DNA of 12,574 bases from FEN-1250 sp039918615 (lineage in GTDB: Bacteria > Gemmatimonadota > Gemmatimonadetes > Gemmatimonadales > Gemmatimonadaceae): the NCBI GenBank assembly GCA_039918615.1, contig JBDSHG010000164.1, positions 1 through 12,574 of the forward strand, written 5' to 3'. Made by a program: the position numbers and the translations under genes. Below the pieces are notes generated by a model. It made no database searches. It was not told where the DNA came from and saw nothing but the letters and a program-made list of their open reading frames with translations. The number at the start of each line of letters is the position of its first letter. Positions within the stretch are counted from its first letter, which is position 1. Of this stretch, positions 1 to 5,276 are shown piece after piece.

Positions 1-179
1 GCGACGAAGGCGTTGCTCGCCTCGGTGACCTGTTGTACCGCGGCCTGCGGCGGCTTCGCGCCGCCACCAGCCTGTTGTGCGTAGCCAAACGGGGTGAGGT
101 TGAAGCCTGCGGCGACAACCAGCCCACCGATGAACGCGACGACGCCGACCGCTAGTCGCGTGGAGAATCGAGATGCCAT
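1..179 (-). CDS. N-terminal fragment of a probable DegP/HtrA-like (Do family) periplasmic serine protease, cut by the window edge
   Basis: Only the first 59 codons are present; the gene continues beyond base 1. The visible protein starts MASRFSTRLAVGVV, with a short basic N-terminus and one hydrophobic segment at about residues 9-25, i.e. a signal peptide or membrane anchor. A small Gly/Pro/Gln-rich linker follows (about 34-48), then VQQVTEASNAFV (about 48-59). That last stretch resembles the lead-in of Do-family proteases, where a sentence like 'ASNAFVAIAEKVTPAVV' opens the trypsin-like domain; this is family knowledge, and no catalytic residue is in view. The ATG at 179 has no clear Shine-Dalgarno sequence; an in-frame TTG lies four codons upstream. 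The gene follows dnaK on the same strand, but the hairpin at 221-254 probably separates the two transcripts. An envelope protease beside a chaperone gene would make a protein-quality-control pair. It could instead be another exported protein with a similar leader. Confidence 0.5.
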   Translation of the reverse strand, partial: MASRFSTRLAVGVVAFIGGLVVAAGFNLTPFGYAQQAGGGAKPPQAAVQQVTEASNAFV

Positions 180-220
180 TGCGAATGCCAACCGTGTAGA
201 GGGTTACTCGTACTACACCA

Positions 221-254
221 CGCGCCGCCGGCAAGTTTCGTTGCCGGCGGCGCG
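221..254 (-). terminator. Perfect 14-bp hairpin after dnaK, probable transcription terminator
   Basis: Arms CGCGCCGCCGGCAA (221-234) and TTGCCGGCGGCGCG (241-254) are perfect inverted repeats around a 6-nt loop. The hairpin begins 13 bases past the dnaK stop codon and lies between dnaK and the next gene on the same strand. The stem is very GC-rich. On the minus strand it is followed by TGGTGTAGTA, so the classical U-tract is missing. Position and stem strength still make a terminator or an mRNA 3'-end stabiliser the best reading. Confidence 0.7.
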
Positions 255-267
255 GGTGTCGACTCGC

Positions 268-2202
268 TTACTTCTTTTCTTCGTCCACAATCTCGTAGTC
301 GGCATCGACCACGTTGTCCGAGCCTTTCGGATTCGCCTGGGCGCTGGCCGTCGCCGCTTCCTCCGTCGCGGTCGTGCCCGCATCCTGCTCACCCTGCGCA
401 TACAGCGACTGTCCCGCCTCGCTGTAGACCCTGCTCAGCTCTTCCTGAGCGCTTCGGATCTCGGAGAGATCATCGGCCCGGAGCGCCTTGCGCGCCCGCT
501 CCACTGACGTCTCGAGCTTCGTCTTCAGCTCGGCGCTGAGCTTGTCGGACCACTCCTTCGCGTTCTTCTCGACCTCGTACGTGAGGCTGTCGAGGCGATT
601 TCTCGTGTCGATCTCCTCGCGCTTGCTCTTGTCGGCATCCGCGTTCTGCTCGGCATCCTTGACCATCTTCTGGATGTCGTTCTCCGACAGCCCGCTCGAC
701 GCCTCGATCCGGATTTTCTGCTCCTTCCCGGTCGCCTTGTCCTTCGCGGTCACGTGGAGAATGCCGTTCGCGTCGATGTCGAATGTCACCTCGACCTGCG
801 GCATACCGCGCTGCGCCGGCGGAATTCCGGTGAGCTGGAATTTTCCGATGGTCTTGTTGCCACTGGCGAGCTCGCGCTCACCCTGCAGCACGTGGATCTC
901 TACCGTCGTCTGGTTGTCCTCGGCAGTGGAGAATACCTCGGACTTCTTCGTCGGGATGGTCGTGTTCCGCGGAATGAGTACCGTGGTCACGCCGCCCAAC
1001 GTCTCGATGCCGAGCGAGAGCGGGTTCACGTCGAGGAGAAGAACGTCCTTCTGCTCGCCGGTGAGCACCGCGCCCTGAATGGCCGCGCCGATCGCGACGA
1101 CCTCATCGGGGTTGACGCCCTTGTGCGGCTCTTTCTTGAAGTAGTCCTTCACGACCTGCTGCACCTTCGGAATGCGCGTCGAGCCGCCGACGAGGATGAC
1201 CTCATCGATCTCCTCGGGCTTCATGCCGGCATCCTTGAGCGCCTGCTGCATGGGCGGGATCGTGCGCTGGATGAGATCGTCCACCAGCTGCTCGAACTTC
1301 GCGCGCGTCAGCGAGTAGTTCAGATGCTTCGGACCGCTCTGATCCGCCGTGATGAAGGGCAGGTTGATGTCCGTCTGCTGCGTACCCGACAGCTCCATCT
1401 TCGCCTTCTCGGCGGCTTCCTTCAGGCGCTGAAGCGCCATCGGATCCTTGGAGAGGTCGATCGCCTGGTCTTTCTTGAACTCGGCGACGAGCCAGTCGAT
1501 GACGCGCTGATCGAAGTCGTCACCGCCCAAGTGGGTGTCACCGTTGGTGGACTTCACTTCGAACTGACGCGAGCCTTCGACGTCGTAGAGCTCGAGCACG
1601 GAGATGTCGTACGTGCCGCCACCGAGATCGAACACCGCGACCTTCTCGTCCTTCTTCTTGTCGAGACCATACGCGAGTGCGGCGGCCGTGGGCTCGTTGA
1701 TGATGCGCAGCACGTCGAGGCCGGCAACGCGACCTGCGTCCTTCGTGGCCTGGCGCTGCGAATCGTTGAAGTATGCGGGCACGGTGACGACCGCCTTTTC
1801 GACCTTGTGGCCGAGGTAGTCTTCAGCGGTCTGCTTCATTTTCTGGAGAATCATTGCGGAGATCTCGGGCGGCGAATAGCGCTTGCCCGCAACCTCGATC
1901 ATCGCGACGTCGTTGGGCCCGGCGACGACCTTGTAGGGGACGCGCTTGGTCTCTTCCTGCACCTCGGAGATCTTGCGGCCCATGAAGCGCTTGATCGAGA
2001 ATATGGTGTTTTGCGGGTTCGTAACGGCCTGGCGCTTCGCGACCGTACCGACGAGCCGCTCGCCGTCCTTGGTGAAGGCGACGACGGAGGGGGTGACGCG
2101 TCCGCCTTCCGAATTCGGAATGACGATCGGATCTCCGCCTTCCATGACGGCAACGACGGAGTTCGTCGTGCCCAGATCAATTCCAATTACCTTTTCGGCC
2201 AT
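268..2202 (-). CDS. dnaK: Molecular chaperone DnaK (Hsp70)
   Basis: This is a full-length 644-residue Hsp70, the usual length for bacterial DnaK. It binds exposed hydrophobic segments of cytoplasmic proteins and folds or releases them in an ATP cycle driven by DnaJ and GrpE. The nucleotide-binding domain shows GIDLGTTNS (7-15), the second phosphate motif FDLGGGTYDIS (191-201) and the adenosine motif VGGSTRIP (338-345). The interdomain linker DVLLLDVNP (386-394) leads into the peptide-binding beta domain and the helical lid. The tail is a low-complexity Ala/Gly/Gln/Thr stretch ending in DYEIVDEEKK, an acidic end typical of DnaK. The ATG at 2202 is supported by GAGG six bases upstream (2209-2212). 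No grpE or dnaJ adjoins it; it stands alone between a divergent promoter region and a strong hairpin, so it is probably monocistronic. The upstream region has no CIRCE element (TTAGCACTC-N9-GAGTGCTAA), so HrcA control is not apparent. Confidence 0.98.
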   Translation of the reverse strand: MAEKVIGIDLGTTNSVVAVMEGGDPIVIPNSEGGRVTPSVVAFTKDGERLVGTVAKRQAVTNPQNTIFSIKRFMGRKISEVQEETKRVPYKVVAGPNDVAMIEVAGKRYSPPEISAMILQKMKQTAEDYLGHKVEKAVVTVPAYFNDSQRQATKDAGRVAGLDVLRIINEPTAAALAYGLDKKKDEKVAVFDLGGGTYDISVLELYDVEGSRQFEVKSTNGDTHLGGDDFDQRVIDWLVAEFKKDQAIDLSKDPMALQRLKEAAEKAKMELSGTQQTDINLPFITADQSGPKHLNYSLTRAKFEQLVDDLIQRTIPPMQQALKDAGMKPEEIDEVILVGGSTRIPKVQQVVKDYFKKEPHKGVNPDEVVAIGAAIQGAVLTGEQKDVLLLDVNPLSLGIETLGGVTTVLIPRNTTIPTKKSEVFSTAEDNQTTVEIHVLQGERELASGNKTIGKFQLTGIPPAQRGMPQVEVTFDIDANGILHVTAKDKATGKEQKIRIEASSGLSENDIQKMVKDAEQNADADKSKREEIDTRNRLDSLTYEVEKNAKEWSDKLSAELKTKLETSVERARKALRADDLSEIRSAQEELSRVYSEAGQSLYAQGEQDAGTTATEEAATASAQANPKGSDNVVDADYEIVDEEKK

Positions 2203-2238
2203 GACAAGCCTCGAATGTGTGTGAAAGCGTGGGTGGGC

Positions 2239-2291
2239 GCGCCAATGGCGCTTGCCCTGCCATATGTCAAACCCAATCCACGCGAGGATTG
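2239..2291 (-). promoter_or_regulatory. Putative dnaK promoter/operator region with two small inverted repeats
   Basis: On the minus strand TTGACA (2265-2270), a perfect sigma-70 -35 match, lies about 63 bases before the dnaK ATG. At 16-18 bases spacing there is only a poor -10 (around CATTGG, 2242-2247). That spot is covered by the palindrome GCGCCA-A-TGGCGC (2239-2251), which could be an operator. A second inverted repeat, CAATCC-N6-GGATTG (2274-2279 / 2286-2291), lies just upstream of the -35. Further upstream, CCCCAATT (minus strand, 2300-2307) loosely recalls a heat-shock sigma-32 -10 element, but no convincing -35 partner was found. The assignment is by inspection only. Confidence 0.3.
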
Positions 2292-2327
2292 TTCAGCGCA
2301 ATTGGGGTGCCTGAGATATGAGCCGTT

Positions 2328-2356
2328 TTGACAGGTCCGGCGAAGGGAGTTGTCTT
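2328..2356 (+). promoter_or_regulatory. Weak candidate promoter for the rhomboid gene
   Basis: TTGACA at 2328-2333 is followed after 17 bases by TGTCTT (2351-2356), which matches only half of the -10 consensus. TTATCT and TGTAAC lie a little further on. It points toward the rhomboid start at 2434 and away from dnaK. The -35 hexamer is perfect, but the -10 is poor, so this is a suggestion. Confidence 0.25.
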
Positions 2357-2433
2357 ATCTCTGTAACTGTGGAGCGTTTAGCGATCTTCGTCGCTGCGGC
2401 TGAGTGCGCCTTTCCGGCATGGAGATTGGTTGA

Positions 2434-3180
2434 ATGATCCCGTTGAGCGACGATGTCGGGTCGGCACGGAGACCGGCGATGACGTATCTGCTGCTCCTGG
2501 CTACCTGGGCCGTGTGGCTGATCGTCCAGCGGGCGGGCTCAGACCCGTACGTACTGGCGATGACCGTCTGCAACTTCGGGATGGTGCCCGGCGAGCTCAC
2601 GCATCGCGCCGCGCTCGGCTTCGCGGTGGCGATCGGGCCCGGGATGGCGTGCGTGATCGACAACGATTCGATCAACCGTCTCACGCCGCTTCTCTCGATA
2701 TTTCTCCACGGCGGGTGGGGGCACATCATCGGCAACTCGATCTACCTCTGGGTGTTCGGGAAGAACGTCGAGGGGAGCATGGGGTCGGTGCGCTTTCTTG
2801 CCTTCTATCTGGTGTGCGGTTTCGTAGCGGCTGCGTCGCACGTGGCGGTGAACCCGTCGTCCGCCGTGCCGACGGTGGGCGCGTCGGGCGCGATCTCCGG
2901 GATTCTCGGCGGCTATCTGCTGCTGTTTCCGCGCGCGCGCATCCGCATGTACTTCCCGCCGATCTTCTTCTTCTCGATTCCGGCGGTGCTCGTGCTCCTC
3001 TTCTGGTTCGGGGAGCAGCTGCTTTCGGGGCTGCCGCAGCTCTCGGCGGTCAATACCAATGTGTCCGGAGGCGTGGCAGTGTGGGCGCACGTCGGCGGCT
3101 TTCTCGCTGGGGTCGCCCTCATCCGACTCTTCGCGAAGCCGGCGGCTCCGGGGCGCAATATGGGAACGTGTAGTCCCTGA
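2434..3180 (+). CDS. Rhomboid family intramembrane serine protease
   Basis: This 248-residue polytopic membrane protein carries the rhomboid signature. Rhomboids cleave transmembrane segments of other membrane proteins inside the lipid bilayer using a Ser-His dyad. Visible motifs are HGGWGHIIGN (92-101), the TM2 His/Asn motif that helps form the oxyanion site; GASG (149-152), with catalytic Ser151; and WAHVGGFLAG (217-226), with catalytic His219. Hydrophobic segments lie near 17-31, 84-108, 120-136, 148-165, 174-192 and 212-233, giving the six-helix core. The start at 2434 is backed by GGAG (2421-2424) nine bases upstream. The N-terminus is short, with no extra cytoplasmic domain. The gene stands alone, divergent from dnaK and followed by the hairpin at 3223-3309. 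No partner or substrate can be inferred. The family call is firm because both catalytic motifs are intact. Confidence 0.93.
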   Translation: MIPLSDDVGSARRPAMTYLLLLATWAVWLIVQRAGSDPYVLAMTVCNFGMVPGELTHRAALGFAVAIGPGMACVIDNDSINRLTPLLSIFLHGGWGHIIGNSIYLWVFGKNVEGSMGSVRFLAFYLVCGFVAAASHVAVNPSSAVPTVGASGAISGILGGYLLLFPRARIRMYFPPIFFFSIPAVLVLLFWFGEQLLSGLPQLSAVNTNVSGGVAVWAHVGGFLAGVALIRLFAKPAAPGRNMGTCSP

Positions 3181-3222
3181 GCAAGAGCGGGCGTGTAGGT
3201 ACACAAGCGTTAACTGATTGGT

Positions 3223-3309
3223 AAAACGAATTGAACGGAGGAGAAGCACGGATTGAACGGATAGAAGCACAAGCAGTGATCCGTTCAGTCCGTGAACTTC
3301 ATCCGTTTT
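3223..3309. repeat. Repeat-built hairpin element in the rhomboid-DUF47 intergenic region
   Basis: Two near-identical 19-20-base units, ATTGAACGGAGGAGAAGCAC (3230-3249) and ATTGAACGGATAGAAGCAC (3252-3270), sit in tandem 22 bases apart. The second unit is followed by its imperfect reverse complement. The stem pairs 3243-3262 with 3279-3300: 9 perfect pairs (TGAACGGAT/ATCCGTTCA), one G-U, 6 more pairs, a 2-base bulge, then 4 pairs, closing a 16-base loop. An outer AAAACG/CGTTTT pair (3223-3228 / 3304-3309) extends it. The element looks AT-richer than the neighbouring genes. It may act as a terminator for the rhomboid gene (TTTT follows the stem) or be a copy of a dispersed intergenic repeat family. 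The flanking bases 3181-3222 and 3310-3424 show nothing else I can name. Confidence 0.6.
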
Positions 3310-3424
3310 CATCGGTTTCCCAATTCTTTGAACTCGCCGCTACTCGCAGCTGAAAGCCACCCCGGACCTGACGTATGCGCCGTGTAAAGGGGTTGGCCGA
3401 GAGGGCGGGCGGCGGGTAGCTTCA

Positions 3425-3441
3425 TGTTACGAACGTGTGAC
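3425..3441 (+). promoter_or_regulatory. Candidate Pho-box-like direct repeat upstream of the DUF47-PiT operon
   Basis: TGTTAC (3425-3430) and TGTGAC (3436-3441) are direct repeats with an 11-bp period, the spacing at which response regulators of the PhoB/PhoP family bind (established for E. coli and B. subtilis). A possible -10, GATGAT (3453-3458), lies 11 bases downstream, where it would fall if the repeat replaced the -35. The same core and spacing recur upstream of ppk1 (5164-5181). Assignment is by pattern and context only. Confidence 0.3.
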
Positions 3442-3467
3442 CACCCCCACCCGATGATTCGATAGCC

Positions 3468-4079
3468 GTGCGGCTCATTCCACGCGACACCGCGTTCTTC
3501 GAGATGTTCTCCGATCTCGCCAGGCACGCCACGACCTCTGCCACCCTCCTGCACGATCTGTTTGCCGACCCTATCCATCTCGAGCGATACGTTGCCGAGA
3601 TCAAGGAGGTCGAGCATCAGGCGGACGACATCACGAGAGATGTGATCGGGCGGATCGACAAGTCGTTCGTCACGCCGATCGACCGCGAGGACATCCATCT
3701 CCTCGTGTCGCAGCTGGACAACGTCGTCGACCTGATCGACGGCACGGCGAGGCGGGCGGCGATGTTCCACATCACCGAGGTGAAGGAGCCCGCCAAGCGG
3801 CTGTGCGACGTGCTCCTTGAGGCGACGCGGTCGATCGAGAGCGCGGTGATGAACATGCGCGACTCGAAGCACGTCGTGATGCGCGGGCGGGAGATCAAGC
3901 TCAAGGAGGAGGAGGGCGACGCGCTCTACCATCAAGCAGTGGGCGCGCTTTTCGCCGGCACTCCGGATCCGCTGGAAGTGATCAAGTGGAAGGAGCTGTA
4001 CGACACGCTCGAGCGGGCGCTCGATCAATGCGAGGACGTGGCGAACGTGCTCGAGAGCATTGCGTTGAAGCACGCGTAG
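3468..4079 (+). CDS. DUF47 family PhoU-like protein, partner of the PiT phosphate transporter
   Basis: This 203-residue all-helical protein matches the DUF47 (TIGR00153/YkaA-type, PhoU-like) family. The opening MRLIPRDTAFFEMF is characteristic, and the length is about the family norm. Acidic E/DxxxD metal-cluster motifs of PhoU-type bundles are visible at EVEHQADD (47-54) and EEEGD (147-151), with acidic pairs in QLDNVVDLID (82-91) and QCEDV (187-191). Family knowledge: these cytoplasmic proteins are encoded next to PiT transporters and are thought to modulate their activity. Here the PiT gene starts three bases after the stop, so the two genes form an operon. The start is GTG at 3468, chosen because it gives the conserved N-terminus; the ATG at 3454 is out of frame. 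No Shine-Dalgarno sequence is visible. The candidate promoter ends so close to the start codon that the mRNA may be nearly leaderless. The biochemical role is inferred from family and neighbour. Confidence 0.9.
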   Translation: MRLIPRDTAFFEMFSDLARHATTSATLLHDLFADPIHLERYVAEIKEVEHQADDITRDVIGRIDKSFVTPIDREDIHLLVSQLDNVVDLIDGTARRAAMFHITEVKEPAKRLCDVLLEATRSIESAVMNMRDSKHVVMRGREIKLKEEEGDALYHQAVGALFAGTPDPLEVIKWKELYDTLERALDQCEDVANVLESIALKHA

Positions 4080-4082
4080 CTC

Positions 4083-5123
4083 GTGGTTCACTACGTCCTC
4101 GCGATCGTCGCAGTCGCGTTCCTGTTCGATTTCAGCAATGGCTTCCACGACTCGGCGAACTCCATCGCGACGGTCGTGGGCACGCGCGTGCTCAAGCCGC
4201 TGCAGGCCGTCGTCTGGGCCGCGTTCTTCAATTTCGCGGCCGCGTTCATCGTCGGCACCGCAGTGGCGAAGGCGGTGTTCACCGGGTTCGTGCCGCCGGC
4301 GATCGTCGACCCGAACGTGATCCTTGCGGGGCTGCTCGGCGCGATCGCCTGGAACATCGTCACGTGGAGTATCGGTTTGCCGTCGAGCTCGTCGCACGCG
4401 CTGATCGGCGCCTACGCGGGGGCCGCGGTGGCGAAGGCGGGGCTCGGCGGGTTGGTGCTCGCGAACGGGAAGTGGCCGACGACGCTGCTTTTCATCGTGC
4501 TCTCGCCCGTGATCGGCGCCGTGCTCGGCTTCATGCTGATGACGGCAGTGTACTGGATTTTCCAGAAGATGGCACCGGCGCGCGTCGACCGATTTTTTCG
4601 TGGCGCGCAGCTCGTGAGCTCGGCGCTCTTCTCGCTGTCGCACGGCGCGAACGACGCGCAGAAGACGATGGGGATCATCGTGGGTCTGCTCGTGACGAGC
4701 AAGGAATTGTTCGCGGGGCAGACCGGGTGGATGCACCACATGTATCTCCAGAACGGAAACTCGATTCCCGCGTGGGTCGAGATGGGCGCGTACAGCGCGA
4801 TCTCCCTCGGCACGCTGTTCGGCGGATGGCGTATCGTGCACACGATGGGGAATCGCATCACGAAGCTCCGCCCGGTGGGCGGCTTTTGCGCAGAGACCGG
4901 TGGCGCGCTGAGCATTTTGCTCGCGACTACGCTCGGCATTCCTGTCAGCACGACGCACGCGATTACGGGTGCGATCGTCGGCGTAGGGGCGACGACGCGG
5001 TTGAGCGCGGTGCGATGGGGTGTGGCGACGAAGATCGTGTGGGCGTGGATCCTGACGATTCCCGCGGCCGCGGCCATGGCGGCGTTGTGTTGGGTCATTA
5101 TCAGCGCGGTTCACCCGTTGTAA
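4083..5123 (+). CDS. pit: Inorganic phosphate transporter, PiT family (low-affinity)
   Basis: This 346-residue inner-membrane permease belongs to the PiT family, which imports phosphate, usually as a metal-phosphate complex or with a cation, driven by the ion gradient. The duplicated signature is intact: SNGFHDSANSIATVVGTR (18-35) in the first half and SHGANDAQKTMG (186-197) in the second. Further conserved segments are GLPSSSSHALIG (98-109) and GIPVSTTHAITGAIVG (285-300). About ten hydrophobic segments are recognisable, with a hydrophilic central loop near 205-230. The length is shorter than E. coli PitA (about 500 residues) but usual for the compact bacterial PiT class found with DUF47 proteins. 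The GTG start at 4083 lies three bases after the DUF47 stop, so the two are probably translationally coupled. The exact ion coupled cannot be read from the sequence. Confidence 0.95.
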   Translation: MVHYVLAIVAVAFLFDFSNGFHDSANSIATVVGTRVLKPLQAVVWAAFFNFAAAFIVGTAVAKAVFTGFVPPAIVDPNVILAGLLGAIAWNIVTWSIGLPSSSSHALIGAYAGAAVAKAGLGGLVLANGKWPTTLLFIVLSPVIGAVLGFMLMTAVYWIFQKMAPARVDRFFRGAQLVSSALFSLSHGANDAQKTMGIIVGLLVTSKELFAGQTGWMHHMYLQNGNSIPAWVEMGAYSAISLGTLFGGWRIVHTMGNRITKLRPVGGFCAETGGALSILLATTLGIPVSTTHAITGAIVGVGATTRLSAVRWGVATKIVWAWILTIPAAAAMAALCWVIISAVHPL

Positions 5124-5158
5124 TCGGGGGCGAAGGAAGGACGAACCCGATGTAACGG
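5115..5158 (+). terminator. Imperfect hairpin at the end of the PiT gene, possible terminator
   Basis: CCGTT-gta-ATCGGG (5115-5128) pairs with CCCGAT-gt-AACGG (5146-5158): an inner stem of 6 bp, a small internal loop and an outer stem of 5 bp around a 17-base loop. It spans the PiT stop codon and has no T-run, so it may only be an mRNA 3'-end structure. Confidence 0.3.
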
Positions 5159-5163
5159 ATCGC

Positions 5164-5210
5164 TCGTGACCGATTCGTGACGCATCGATTCCGGCTATCA
5201 TCCTTATACT
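5164..5210 (+). promoter_or_regulatory. Candidate ppk1 promoter with a Pho-box-like direct repeat
   Basis: TCGTGAC occurs twice, at 5164-5170 and 5175-5181, with an exact 11-bp period. Downstream are two -10-like hexamers, each 5/6 to TATAAT: TATCAT (5196-5201) and TATACT (5205-5210). No good -35 stands at the normal distance, as is usual for promoters that depend on a PhoB-type activator. The leader to the ppk1 ATG would be about 60-70 bases. Binding by a Pho regulator is inference from repeat geometry and the gene controlled. Confidence 0.35.
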
Positions 5211-5276
5211 GTGTGTTGATGCTCTTCCTCGCCGTCCGTGCGCTCCGCATGGGCGGTTTGCTTTCGGCAATGACGA

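Noticed and set aside
754..2331. A 525-codon open frame on the plus strand opposite dnaK
   Set aside because: It is a composition-driven shadow of dnaK with no recognisable motif and no ribosome binding site.
2434..3180. A link between the rhomboid protease and the phosphate genes as one system
   Set aside because: They are separated by 287 bases with a strong hairpin, a candidate promoter stands before DUF47, and no known function connects them. Adjacency alone is not enough.
3193..3204. Small palindrome GTGTA-GG-TACAC after the rhomboid gene
   Set aside because: Five pairs with a two-base loop are too short to be a stable hairpin, and there is no repeat partner.
3393..3422. TTGGCC-18-TAGCTT as a sigma-70 promoter for DUF47
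   Set aside because: It is a poor match at both elements; the direct repeat and GATGAT further downstream fit the context better, and neither is proven.
3309..5270. A 653-codon open frame on the minus strand opposite DUF47 and PiT
   Set aside because: Its protein is dominated by Arg, His, Asp and Glu with no domain, and it covers two clear genes on the other strand. Long antisense frames are common in GC-rich coding DNA.
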